Origin: Bolinopsis microptera
Lineage: Eukaryota; Ctenophora; Tentaculata; Lobata; Bolinopsidae
Direction of reading: 5' to 3'
Assembly (NCBI RefSeq): GCF_026151205.1
Contig: NC_087084.1
Coordinates: 3,196,845-3,260,844 of the forward strand
Length of the DNA: 64,000 nt
Position numbers and translations under genes: made by a program. Shown here piece by piece: positions 9,901 through 21,181 of the stretch (position 1 is the first letter of the stretch; each line of letters starts with the position of its first letter). The notes under the pieces are model-generated. The model did not search any database, had not been told where the DNA came from, and saw only the letters and a program-made list of their open reading frames with translations.

Positions 9901-12900
9901 ACCCAGTCAATATTGTTAACGAGATACAGAAAATGCTTGATAACTTCGTCATTTCTAATCCGTTTTGCCTCATGTTTTCAGATCATATGCAACATTTGAT
10001 AATCTACCGTCTCTGAAAAAATTAGGCGTTCAGCATGTTCAGAGAAAACAATATAGGTGTTTTAATATTGAATGGGTGTGGTCTAAAATATTCGAATTTT
10101 CAAATTTTGACGACGGAATCCTCGAACCAGTAAGTACAGTATGCCATCTGCAAAGCAACAGCTCTCAAATATAAAACACGGCGGAGCTATTAAGGCCAAC
10201 GTATGGGTACTGACTTTTGGCCCACCCTGTACATTTACACCAATAAAAACACCACACAGATAAAATTGACCCTAATAACATTTCAGGATGGGAGCGAGTG
10301 TATAATAATGAGTACGGCGAATATTTCGTAAACCACATCACCAAAACAGCCCAGTTCCTGCATCCTGGCTCACTACCAAATCCTGTGTCTGGTGAAGATC
10401 ATGCTCAAGCGCTGGCAGTAAGTCACGTGTTAACATTAGTAGTACATTAGTAGTACATTAGTAGTACATTAGTAGTACATTAGTAGTACATTAGTAGTAT
10501 AGTATATTAGTAGTACATTAGTAGTACATTAGTAGTATATTAGTAGTACATTAGTAGTACATTAGTAGTATATTAGTAGTACATTAGTAGTACATTAGTA
10601 GTACATTAGTAGTACATTAGTAGTACATTAGTAGTACATTAGTAGTACATTAGTAGTACATTAGTAGTACATTAGTAGTACATTAGTAGTACATTAGTAG
10701 TACATTAGTAGTACATTAGTAGTACATTAGTAGTACATTAGTAGTACATTAGTAGTACATTAGTAGTACATTAGTAGTACATTAGTAGTACATTAGTAGT
10801 ACATTAGTAGTACATTAGTAGTACATTAGTAGTACATTAGTAGTACATTAGTAGTACATTAGTAGTACATTAGTAGTACATTAGTAGTACATTAGTAGTA
10901 CATTAGTAGTACATTAGTAGTACATTAGTAGTACATTAGTAGTACATTAGTAGTACATTAGTAGTACATTAGTAGTACATTAGTAGTACATTAGTAGTAC
11001 ATTAGTAGTACATTAGTAGTACATTAGTAGTACATTAGTAGTACATTAGTAGTACATTAGTAGTACATTAGTAGTACATTAGTAGTACATTAGTAGTACA
11101 TTAGTAGTACATTAGTAGTACATTAGTAGTTTATTAGTAGTACATTAGTAGTACATTAGTGGTACATTAGTAGTACATTAGTGGTACATTAGTGGTACAT
11201 TAGTGGTACATTAGTAGTACATTAGTAGTACATTAGTGGTACATTAGTAGTACATTAGTAGTACATTAGTAGTACATTAGTAGTACATTAGTAGTACATT
11301 AGTAGTACATTAGTAGTACATTAGTAGTACATTAGTAGTACATTAATAGTACATTAGTAGTACATTAGTAGTACATTAGTAGTACATTAGTAGTACATTA
11401 GTAGTACATTAGTAGTACATTAGTAGTACATTAGTAGTACATTAGTAGTACATTAGTAGTACATTAGTGGTACATTAGTGGTACATTAGTGGTACATTAG
11501 TAGTACATTAGTAGTACATTAGTGGTACATTAGTGGTACATTAGTGGTACATTAGTAGTACATTAGTAGTACATTAGTAGTACATTAGTAGTACATTAGT
11601 AGTACATTAGTAGTACATTAGTGGTACATTAGTGGTACATTAGTGGTACATTAGTAGTACATTAGTAGTACATTAGTAGTACATTAGTAGTACATTAGTA
11701 GTACATTAGTAGTACATTAGTAGTACATTAGTAGTACATTAGTGGTACATTAGTGGTACATTAGTAGTACATTAGTAGTACATTAGTAGTACATTAGTAG
11801 TACATTAGTGGTACATTAGTGGTACATTAGTGGTACATTAGTGGTACATTAGTAGTACATTAGTAGTACATTAGTAGTACATTAGTAGTACATTAGTAGT
11901 ACATTAGTAGTACATTAGTAGTACATTAGTAGTACATTAGTAGTACATTAGTAGTACATTAGTAGTACATTAGTAGTACATTAGTAGTACATTAGTAGTA
12001 CATTAGTAGTACATTAGTGGTACATTAGTGGTACATTAGTGGTACATTAGTAGTACATTAGTAGTACATTAGTGGTACATTAGTGGTACATTAGTGGTAC
12101 ATTAGTGGTACATTAGTGGTACATTAGTGGTACATTAGTGGTACATTAGTGGTACATTAGTAGTACATTAGTAGTACATTAGTAGTACATTAGTAGTACA
12201 TTAGTAGTACATTAGTAGTACATTAGTAGTACATTAGTAGTACATTAGTAGTACATTAGTAGTACATTAGTAGTACATTAGTAGTACATTAGTAGTACAT
12301 TAGTAGTACATTAGTAATACATTAGTAGTACCTGAATATTAGAGACTGAATATTAGAATATTAGAGAATATTAGAGACTGTGTTGTGCTGGATAACTACC
12401 TAAATTAGTATATTACAGTATATAATTATTAGTATATTATGTACATAATATATAATAAATTATTTAGTATACATTATATAATACAGTGTATTGTATTACA
12501 GTGTGATGGAAAGATTTCAGAACTTGTAATTTACACAGAAATACCGGACTAAAACCACAATTCTTTAGCGGTGTGAAATTTGAGTAGCTGTTCGGGACAT
12601 AAACTTTCACATGATGCGTTATGATAGCCGTAGACACATCAACTAATATTGAGTTATTGGCAACTTCTTAAATAATCGACTTGAACTTCTTCGTGGGATT
12701 ACTTTTACACCATTGGTTATTGACAGTGCTGCTTATTATAAGTACCCATGTTGATGTTATCCAAACGACTAAGTTGCCATATTGAAGTATTAAGATCATA
12801 ATATTATGATCTTATTACTTCAATAAAATATAGAAATATTATTTTCTATGGAACGTCGCGTAGTGTACTGTCTAGTCATGAGTTATTTAAAATACTAACA

Positions 12901-13543
12901 TGCTAACAGTAAAGCTGTTACAATGCATGGTATAGTTATTTTAATTTTGAAAGACAGCAGAAGCCTTAAATTTTGTCAAATATTAACACCATAATACGTG
13001 ACGTACATCAATGTATAATACATTGTATATTGTACATGGTAATTAACATGATACTAGTATTTATTTCTAAGCTTCCCAATGAATAAATTAAATACAGATT
13101 AAACTTTAGACTATAATAATGGTATATCAAGATTTAACCCAAATAATATCGTTGGAGACTTGTGACTCTACATGTTTCTGCTTTTTACGGCCATACGACT
13201 TTTTACAGAGTCCAAGTTTAATAGATTTGTAGTGTTGTAATTAGTTTAAAACTCAATTACAACACTGCAAATCATACTTCCGAAGAAATTATAAGTGTTG
13301 TAAAAATACACGTCTAAAGTACAACCCAATTTTCCGTGTCTCAATCAGTACTTCTTAGCGAAACGCTACATTATTAATCAATTACTATTTAATTAGTTAG
13401 TTACATGGTATTTATTTACATGGTCTTTAAACATTTAACTCAATAATTAACACTCTTTCTTTCAGGCAGTGAAGCAGAGGAAGATCCTACAAGAGAAAGC
13501 GCACAGTTCCACTTACGTCCCGCCCTCCCAGTATCTGATTGAG
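6931..13543 (+). CDS. SAV1: Salvador-like WW-domain scaffold of the Hippo pathway (partial, split gene)
   Basis: Six exons are supported: 6931-7001, 7131-7294, 7411-7507, 7735-7812, 10287-10417 and 13466-13543. All have AG acceptors and GT donors, and their phases join into 206 codons without a stop. Exons 3-4 encode a first WW domain (LPPGWELRFLSTG joined to RMYYCHLPTDTQHWNHP). Exons 4-5 encode a second one directly after it (DLPPG joined to WERVYNNEYGEYFVNH and AQFLHP). Two adjacent WW domains with the linker LPPGWERV, then a Pro/Tyr region (YVPPSQYLIE), match Salvador, the adaptor that brings Hippo/MST kinase to Warts/LATS. The first exon starts mid-protein and the C-terminal SARAH domain was not found, so both ends are missing. 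Exon 3's donor (GTCCGT) is weak but is the only one that keeps the WW fold. MAGI- or YAP-type WW proteins are less likely because of the linker and flanks. Confidence 0.78.
8792..9428. mobile_element. Mariner-type MITE in SAV1 intron 4
   Basis: Perfect 17-bp terminal inverted repeats: CAGGGTGTCCCAAAAAA at 8792-8808 and its complement at 9412-9428. The ends fit the Tc1/mariner class. The right flank is TA and the left flank is TG, so the TA target duplication is probably mutated on one side. There is no transposase frame, so the element is non-autonomous. Confidence 0.75.
9463..10229. mobile_element. Second mariner-type MITE in SAV1 intron 4, TA duplication intact
   Basis: Terminal inverted repeats of about 46 bp with one mismatch (left 9463-9508; right end at 10229). 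They begin CAGGGTGGGCCAAAAGTCAG. TA flanks both sides (9461-9462 and 10230-10231), as expected for Tc1/mariner insertion. The internal frames are short and unrelated to transposase. A related single end appears at about 46527. Confidence 0.85.
10433..12330. repeat. Long minisatellite, 11-bp unit (ACATTAGTAGT)
   Basis: About 1.9 kb of nearly perfect head-to-tail copies of ACATTAGTAGT, roughly 170 copies. ACATTAGTGGT variants are clustered in runs in the second half, from about 11161. It starts just after the donor of exon 5 of the Salvador gene and lies wholly in its fifth intron. The 11-bp period does not preserve a reading frame, and the unit contains TAG, so it is not coding. Confidence 0.98.
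12331..13465. other. Remainder of SAV1 intron 5, no gene seen
   Basis: AT-rich sequence. It includes a short AT palindrome near 12790-12820 (TAAGATCATAATATTATGATCTTA) and no exon-like frame. The polypyrimidine tract and AG before 13466 are the acceptor of the next SAV1 exon. Confidence 0.45.
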
Positions 13544-14564
13544 GTACAGTTTCTCTTTTTCCTTGTGAAACGCGTGTAAACTTACTTATATAACTTACTT
13601 ATATATAACTTACTCTAATAACTTACTTATATAACTTACTCTAATAATTTACTTATATAACTTACTTATATGACTTACTTATATAACTTTCTCTAATAAC
13701 TTTGTTGTTTCTTCCCCATGAATTGTAATGAAATACCCTGAATAGTGTTCAGGAGTTGATTTTGGATATTAATTGGGTGAAAGATTCACGGATAATTGGT
13801 TAGGGTTTTCACACAATTACAACACCTGCAAAAAACCACCAGAGTGTACAGTAAGTACATCTTTACTAAAGTGTACAATATCTGTTCATAATGATGCGTC
13901 ATTTTCTCGATTTGCATTTTGCAATAGAAATCGTGTAGAACAACTATTATCGGAAATGACGCAAGAGAAGGTGTAATTGAAGCAAAGAAAATGACTCAGC
14001 TATATCACATATTATGGTAATTGCTCGTTTACCAAAAGTTGAAAAAACCCAAAAAAATACGCATCTTTAATCTTTATTAACGGTAAATCTCTTTAATCTT
14101 AATCCGCCACAATTTACCATTTACCCATTTATCTCAACTCCTCAAATAGTTAATAAGCTCACCTCACACTTTCCTGCTCACTACACCCAGTGAATGTACA
14201 GAATTAATTGATGTTAACTGATGTACATTTAACACTGTGCAACTACCTATCTTTAGAACTAACACTCGGAGTGTTGTTTACAGCTGATTATGTTATTCAA
14301 ATGTGATTAAATCGGTTACTAATCGGTTACTAATCGGTTACTAATTTTACTACAAAAAGTTGTCTTCATCCATCAAATCTATTATCATTATCTCCATTAT
14401 CTCCGTCATACTGAAACCAATCCGTCCACGAAAATTGGATTTTTGCCTGTTATAAAAAATGAAAAGATCCAAAAATGGAGATTGTATTACATTACATTTT
14501 GTTGTTTTGTAACATTGTTACAAAACAACAAACTGACAATAACAACTCTAAACTCAGTGTAGCT
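13544..14564. other. Interval between the SAV1-like and IMPA-like exons
   Basis: The start holds an irregular tandem repeat of ACTTACTTATATAACTT-like text (about 13580-13700). I looked here in all plus frames for a SARAH domain exon and found none. The promoter of the following gene should lie near its right end, but I see no clear TATA or initiator sequence. Confidence 0.4.
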
Positions 14565-16093
14565 ATGTTTGCGTACGAAGATGAGTACAACTTTGCACTG
14601 TCACTAGTTAAAGAAGCATCTTGTTTGTTTACACCTGCTTACAATTCTCACAAAAACATAGAAACGAAGGAATCGTCCTCTGATTTGGTCACAGGTTAGA
14701 TGATCGTGTTATTTTAATCTATAAAAAAAATTATAAACGAATTCTAAAGTTTATTACACGTTTTGACATTCAAAATATATCCAGAGAAGATGTGGGTTTA
14801 AGTCATTCAAGCATACAATCGCTTTCCATTTAAAACTTAAGTTGAAATTATGTAAATTATTTGTGTAATTATATTGTGTAATTAATTACACAATTATATT
14901 ATTACCTCTCCCGCAGAAACCGACAAAGCTATAGAAGATCTAATAAGTAGCAAGGTTAAAGAGAAATATCCTGAACATGGCTTTATCGGAGAGGAAACAG
15001 TCTCTGCTGACGGTAAATAAATACCTCTTAGTATTTTAAATTCCTTATTACTGGAACTCTGGAATTATGTTAAGGGGGCCGGGGGGGTCTTCATCAAAAT
15101 TATCTCGAAATCGACTTTATAGTTGTTTCTGATAGAGAGGAGTGATATCTATCAGATGCTTTTGGTCCCATGGAAAAATATTGTTCCTAGCCGAAATTAT
15201 CGCCGGTCTAAGGTCAGCGCTTATGTGTAATTGTATTGCGCGAGCGATTTTCAATCGCAAATTCTGAAAATCGAGTCTAAAAATCTATCTTCTCCCACAT
15301 TTTTTGAGCAATCACCCCAAAACTTTCAGGATATGTTCTAGGGACCATTTAGAAGAGAATGGTCATACAAAATTTTGAGATAGGCCTTTAAAAATTTTTT
15401 ATTCAATTTTGAAAATCTTGGACCTTGTTTTTTTACGATTTTTTGAGGTCCAAGATTTTCAAAATTGAATAAAAAATTTTTAAAGGCCTATCTCAAAATT
15501 TTGTATGATCATTCTCTTCTAAATGGTCCCTAGAACATATCCTGAAAGTTTCAGGGTGATTGCTCAAAAAATGTGAGAGAAGATAGATTTTTAGACTCGA
15601 TTTTCAGAATTTGCGATTGGAAATCGCTCGCGCAATACAATTACACATAAGCGCTGACCTTAGACAGGCGATAATTTCGGCTAGGAACAATATTTTTCCA
15701 TGGGACCAAAAGCATATGATAGATATCACTCCCCTCTATCAGAAACAACTATAAAGTCGATTTCGAGAGAATTTTGATGAAGACCCCCCCCGGCCCCCTT
15801 AAAGCTTTAGTACTGGTTGTCCAAGTTATTAAATTGAGTTATTTTAAAGTTGTTATTAAGTTATTAAATTGAACTAGTTTGCACTCTCAGGTAAGATAGT
15901 ATTTGATGACAGACCCACCTGGATTGTTGACCCAATAGACGGTACAATGAACTTTGTGCACTGTTACCCCCACACCTGCATCGTTATCGGTTTCACCGTT
16001 CTCAAAACCGTCCAGTTCGGTGTAATCTACAACCCAGTGCTGGATCAGTTGTTTACGGGTAGGCTGGGTTTCGGTGCACAGTTGAACGGGTTC
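14565..16093 (+). CDS. IMPA1: Inositol monophosphatase, N-terminal half (interrupted by assembly gap)
   Basis: Three exons (14565-14694, 14917-15012 and 15891-16093) join in phase. They encode a Mg2+-dependent inositol monophosphatase, the cytosolic enzyme that frees inositol from its phosphates for phosphoinositide recycling. The helix FALSLVKEAS opens the protein. SSSDLVTG and ETDKAIEDLI follow, then HGFIGEE with the metal-binding Glu pair. Next comes the family signature WIVDPIDGTMNFVH, whose two Asp residues bind metal, and then the core strand IGFTV. I chose Met 14565 because it lines up with the family N-terminus; an upstream in-frame ATG at 14475 would add 30 residues not typical of the family. 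The last exon runs into 100 Ns. The C-terminal half, with the second metal-site motif, is absent after the gap. Confidence 0.9.
15070..15802. mobile_element. 733-bp palindromic (foldback) element at a TTAA site in IMPA intron 2
   Basis: Left arm 15071-15424 and right arm 15447-15802 are nearly perfect reverse complements around a 22-nt AT-rich loop. The element begins TTAAGGGGGCCGGGGG and ends CCGGCCCCCTTAA. TTAA at both ends fits the target preference of piggyBac-type transposases. There is no coding frame. A transcript crossing it would form a hairpin of about 350 bp. Confidence 0.85.
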
Positions 16094-16193
16094 NNNNNNN
16101 NNNNNNNNNNNNNNNNNNNNNNNNNNNNNNNNNNNNNNNNNNNNNNNNNNNNNNNNNNNNNNNNNNNNNNNNNNNNNNNNNNNNNNNNNNNNN
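16094..16193. other. Assembly gap of 100 N
   Basis: Exactly 100 unresolved bases inside IMPA exon 3. A gap of exactly this length is normally a placeholder of unknown true size, so the missing IMPA exons may lie in it. Confidence 0.98.
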
Positions 16194-16599
16194 AATATTG
16201 TATAATTTACTAAGGTAAAACGAATGTAGATATTTTACATAGCTTGCTAACCCAAGTCCAGCACGTGAAGTTTTGAAATTATTTTATAACTTCACTAACT
16301 GAACTATAATTAGGTAGTTAAGTTAAAACTTACAAATCCTATCCAGAGGTCTGAAACAGCCAGACTGACGAGATAAGCTATAGTGTTCTGTTTCATCTTC
16401 TTTCTGAACCTCAAGAAACAGAATATCGCTAAAATGTTACCTGCCGAGAAAATAAGTTAGCAAAATTCGTATCGTTAGAGCAAAGATGATAGTTTTCTGG
16501 CTCAGAGAAAACAGTTCATTAAAATAAGTTATCATTTTATCGTTTGGAAAATCAAGTTAACGTTATGACAGTAAAACTCTAGAAAAATGAATAAATTTA
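16194..16599. other. No gene seen
   Basis: AT-rich sequence after the gap. It does not continue the phosphatase frame and carries no recognisable repeat. Confidence 0.4.
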
Positions 16600-17244
16600 T
16601 CAACGTTTATACCAACCCACAACAGCGAGGATAGAGAGGATTGTCATGACAGTGATCATGAACCAGGGAGGGAGAACTACAGGAAGAGGAGGAGGCTGCA
16701 TGATAAGGTCAGAACTGCAGTTAGTGACACAGTTGTCCATAGTACTGACAAGGAGTGGTACAGTTACTGGTACAGTTAGTGGTACGGTTAGTGGTACAGT
16801 CTCCATATTACTAAGGAAGAGTGGTATAGTTAGTGGTACAGTTAGTGGTACGGTTAGTGGTACAGTTAGTGGTACAGTTAGTGGAACAGTCTCCATATTT
16901 GATATTACTAAGGAAGAGTGGATAGTTAGTGGTATAGTTAGTGGTACAGTTAGTGGTACAGTTAGTGGTACAGTTAGTGGTACGGTTAGGGGTACAGTTA
17001 GTGGTACAGTTAGTGGTACAGTTAGTGGTACAGTTACTGGTACAGTTAGTGGTACAGTTAGTGGTACAGTCTCCATATTACTAAGGAAGAGTGGTACAGT
17101 TAGTGGAACAGTTAGTGGTACAGTTAGTGGTACAGTTAGTGGTACAGTTAGTGGTACAGTTAGTGGTACAGTTAGTGGTACAGTTAGTGGTACAGTTAGT
17201 GGTACAGTGCTCCATATTACTAAAAGGGAGTGTCATCTGTTAGC
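16600..17244 (-). CDS. Possible Thr/Pro-rich repeat protein with C-terminal membrane segment
   Basis: The minus-strand frame is open from about 17244 to the stop at 16600. It encodes dozens of TVPL tetrapeptides (12-bp unit), interrupted by short LFLSNME- or VISNME-type spacers. A non-repeat end follows, with Cys residues (DNCVTNCSSD), a Pro patch, a hydrophobic span (WFMITVMTILSILAVVGW) and a basic tail YKR. The layout is that of a small mucin-like type I membrane protein. The first Met in frame is at 17076. A sequence resembling a splice acceptor (CTCCCTTTTAG) at about 17228 could supply an upstream exon. Because 12-bp repeats keep a frame open trivially, the only evidence for coding is the roughly 40-residue unique tail. 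I recognise no family. Confidence 0.25.
16738..17215. repeat. 12-bp minisatellite (GGTACAGTTAGT) with spacer cassettes
   Basis: About 35 copies of GGTACAGTTAGT are grouped into blocks. The blocks are separated by a cassette reading CTCCATATTACTAAGGAAGAG, present at about 16801, 16890, 17070 and, altered, 17210. On the minus strand each cassette contains CTTCCTTAG, which looks like a splice acceptor, at the head of a repeat block. Confidence 0.95.
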
Positions 17245-17254
17245 AAGGAGTTGA

Positions 17255-19658
17255 GAAACTTAAGTATCGGCAATTAGTTAATCTAACGGGTACATTTACT
17301 ACTGCTCACATATCCATTACATATCTATTACATATATCTATTACAATCAGCCCGTAGACACAATGCCGGGTGATATAAAAGTTATACCACTGTTCCTATG
17401 TCCACTATAAGCAAATAGTAAGCACAAAACATTAGTCTGGCCGGATAACAACTAAATCTGAGCTCCTGCCAACATTAGTACTGCAAATTCTCGAATCAAG
17501 CGGAAATATTTAGTGTATCTAGTCGATCTGAAGCGGATAAACGTAAAATCCTGGGTAATATCGAAGGCAGACAAACGGGATGAAACAATCTTTTTCTCAA
17601 GCTGAAAGTATTCGAAGCAGAATGTAGACGTGGGGGTCAAGTATTTAAGCAAGCGGGTTGAGTATGATTCAATTTAATAGGTGTGATCCAAATAGTTACA
17701 ATACAAGATTTATGTGTTGAAGAGCGAAAATTATTGATTAATGATATGTTGGAAAATCAACATGATAGGTGAAATTCCGCGAATCGTAGTGATTGAGTGT
17801 AATTAGGAAAACGATCAATGATATGTTTGGAGAATCAACATGAAAAGTAAAATTTTGGGAATTGTAGTGCAGATTGAGTGTGATTTTAGATTTATAAGTG
17901 TGATGAAATTTGATTAAGTGTGATTAAATGTTAATGAATGTGATTAAGTGTGATTAAGTGTGATTAAGTGTGATTAAGTGTGATTAAGTGTGATAAGGTG
18001 TGTGTTGAAATGTTGTTCCCAACATTTGATGTACGAAAGAGAAGTGAGATAAAGTGTCACTACTCACTCCACATGCTTACCAAATCCTGAAGATTACCTA
18101 ATCGTGCAACTAATTATAGATCTGTTACACATGCAATGAAATATACCCATGAACTGGTACTATTCACTTAATAAAATGTCCGTCAATGCTGTCGGTTACA
18201 ACGAACAATCTAAAAGATCGGACCTGGTTCAAGTCAGTCATGAGGTAATCGAGCAATAATTTCCTTAACCAGAGTCCAAACCCAGACAATAAGACGACAA
18301 TAAGACGAGGTGATCACTAACCCTAAAAATGTCATTCCAGGTAAAGTGGCGCTTGAAAAAGATACCGGAATTATCTTTTTTCAAGATTCGATAAACTCGA
18401 TATGCGTCTTTTAAAAGCAGGTAAATAAGGTTAAACTTTGACAAAGAACAAACAGTAAAAATGTAAAATGGCAAACATAATTAACCCAGCTTATCTAGTG
18501 TCCAGTGTCATGCAAAAATTATAATGATATTACAAAATTACTAAAATATACAGCTGCCAATCTGACAACCCACACTGCAATTAATACCGCAGAGTATCAA
18601 ACACTTGAGAAACGTACACATATCCTAATACGCAGGAATTTGTACCGTATCTAGACCTTTCTGGCATCACCCGAATTTGTAAACAGAGTGAAATCTTACT
18701 AAACTTACTACTAGAAACGTCATTGGTAATTATAAACGTAAAAAGCGGTATTGATAACAGCACAGTACATGAAATAGCTTTCAACGTCTCCAATATACCA
18801 TGTGATGGGGCATACCGATACTGGTTCCGGTCAATTTAACATGAGAATGTACAATTGAAAAGTGTCACGTGATAAAATTTGAAGATAGACGAGTATGGTG
18901 TTAAAAGGTAGCAGATGCCGGCAGCCACGGGACAATGGCTGTCTACCATGATAGCACAGCCGAGTAATTCAAGAAAAGTGAATCAAAAAAGTCGCGACAC
19001 TATCAATTGTCTGAGTACTTCAGGAGACAAGATTCGTCAGAAAAAAAAGAACAACACAATAGATCACTAAATTTAGGGGCTATCCAATATCTGATACAAA
19101 CAGTTTAAGGTAACTAGATCTGCAGCTGGTACTGACAAAAACTAAGGTGTGTGTTGTAGCGAACTCGTTATGTTGGTTGTATCCCGATCAGTCAGGTAAA
19201 AACACCTGACATAACACACTAACAGCTAGGGATTCTCTCCATTTTCCCGGACAAGTGAAGCGTAAAAAATGTTGATATGCGGTCTTAGGGGATTAGTGTT
19301 TAGAAAGTGATACACCGGAAAAATTGGGTGCCACGATCGTAAACTCGTTCTTATAATCACAAAAGAGTTTATAGCTTATAAATACCGTCAAGACCTTGCT
19401 TTTCATGCATAATCTAATAAGGATGGTAATTATTGGCGTAACATAACTTGATCACGGGAGGAATGTCACATCCCGACGGTAAAAATGAAACAATTATTGT
19501 TGATATGATCGGATCATGAGTCAGATACCGTTGTGAAAACTATGCCGCTTTAACAAATCTGTAGGTCGAAGAATGTTATATAAACAGTGAGACGTCACGA
19601 CACTGATATACTGACTATTTTCACATTGTTACACTGTAGCTGTGTAGCACTGTCACAG
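17255..19658. other. Intergenic, no gene seen
   Basis: AT-rich. It contains a short array of the 10-bp unit GTGTGATTAA at about 17930-18000 and no conserved frame. The open frames on both strands are short and without recognisable motifs. Confidence 0.4.
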
Positions 19659-20050
19659 CGTAACATCGTTATAATGTAACACCGTTACAATGTAACATCG
19701 TTACAATGTAACACCGTTACAATGTATCATCGTTACAATGTAACACCGTTACAATGTAACACCGTTACAATGTAACACCGTTACAATGTAACATCGTTAC
19801 AATGTAACACCGTTACAATGTAACATCGTTACAATGTAACACCGTTACAATGTAACACCGTTACAATGTAACATCGTTACAGTGTAACGTCGTTACAATG
19901 TAACACCGTTACAATGTAACATCGTTATAATTTAACACCGTTACAATGTAACATCGTTACAATGTAACACCGTTACAATGTAACACCGTTACAATGTTAC
20001 GTCGTTACAATGTAACACCGTTACAATGTTACAATGTTACAATGTAACAC
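19659..20050. repeat. 16-bp minisatellite, near-palindromic unit
   Basis: About 24 tandem copies of CGTTACAATGTAACAC. The fourth-last position region alternates between ACCG and ATCG forms, giving a partial 32-bp period. The core GTTACAATGTAAC is almost its own reverse complement, so single strands can form many small hairpins. Confidence 0.95.
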
Positions 20051-20799
20051 TCCTGTCTGTCTGCGTTTATACTCCTGCCTGTCTGTCTGTCAAAAGTAGA
20101 AGATGGTATCTATAGCTCTATAGTGTCCAATGAACCATACAAATCAAGTAGAGATCTCAACACATCTGCATAAATTTATATCTACAGTGCTATAATGATA
20201 GGGGTCAAGGATCAGCAGCAGATCTCAGTTCTGAACAAGGAGGGACGGGGACTGCCTCTCAACTGTGGACTGAAGTAAACTGCAGTACCCTCAAAACATC
20301 AGAAACAACAACGGTTGAAAAAAAAAGATAAAATAAACATATTATGTCAGACCAGACAAGACATAATATTCCAACAAACAAAATACCTTTATAACAATTT
20401 ACACTATTACAAAACTATTATGTCACACCAAACATAACATAATAGATGCGTGGTAATAAACAACAAGACTTAAATAAAAAAAGTCGCACCACTGCTTTAA
20501 CGTGTAAAATCCGGATTGGAGTATTATTTATGAGTCGCATTGTTGTAATGTATTCCGTGTAAAATTATCTTTATCCCGGTTGTTGCGACAAGTAAAAATG
20601 CTCTTATTAGGGAAAGGAGTTTACTCGACGTTTCAATGCTTTAACCTTTTAACAAACCATCAAATATTAGCCTACAAAGCCGCTGCGGGAACTATGCCCA
20701 AATTTCAAGCGGACCAAGCACCAAGACAGCAAACAAAATACATAAAAAACAATAAAAGATCAGAAATCCCATGACAACATAAAAGTAGTCTGGAGTCAG
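20051..20799. other. No gene seen
   Basis: AT-rich spacer. It contains ACATAAT-type dispersed words (TATGTCAGACC near 20343 and TATGTCACACC near 20419) but no supported feature. Confidence 0.35.
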
Positions 20800-21181
20800 G
20801 ACACTGCTAAATTCAAGTCCGGTGCACACCAATTACAAGCACCATATAATTATTGGGCACACCAGCACCCATCTACCCACAGATGCCTCGGATCTGGGTA
20901 ACATGATCTGATGAGCAACTGCCTACACCTACAGTAGGCCTTTCCGGGTAGCTCTAGTGTAATCGATCACATTGCTTGTGGTAGGCACCAAGTATCTACC
21001 TATCTCAACATGCCGTGGACGTATATTATAGACTCATAGAGGCAGTCTAACTTCTGTTTACAGTTCTCTATAGAGGATTGAGCAGAACCCCAGAGTCTGC
21101 GGCCCCTTCAAGTTCATCTGTGTTTATTATGGGTCGTACCTTCCTGGCTTGCCAGGAGGGACTTTTCAATTCAATTCAATA
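20800..21181 (+). repeat. Probable SINE or LINE 3' fragment with (ATTCA)n tail
   Basis: A less AT-rich block stands out from its surroundings and ends in TTTTCAATTCAATTCAATAC. A short tandem 5-bp tail of this kind ends many non-LTR elements. No coding frame remains and I found no tRNA-like A/B boxes, so assignment to SINE or LINE is open. Confidence 0.35.

Noticed and set aside
13773-13976. Frame ending VEQLLSEMTQEKV as the Salvador SARAH helix
   Set aside because: It does not resemble a SARAH domain, lacks the preceding conserved WELF-like segment, and has no phase-compatible acceptor joining it to the exon at 13543.
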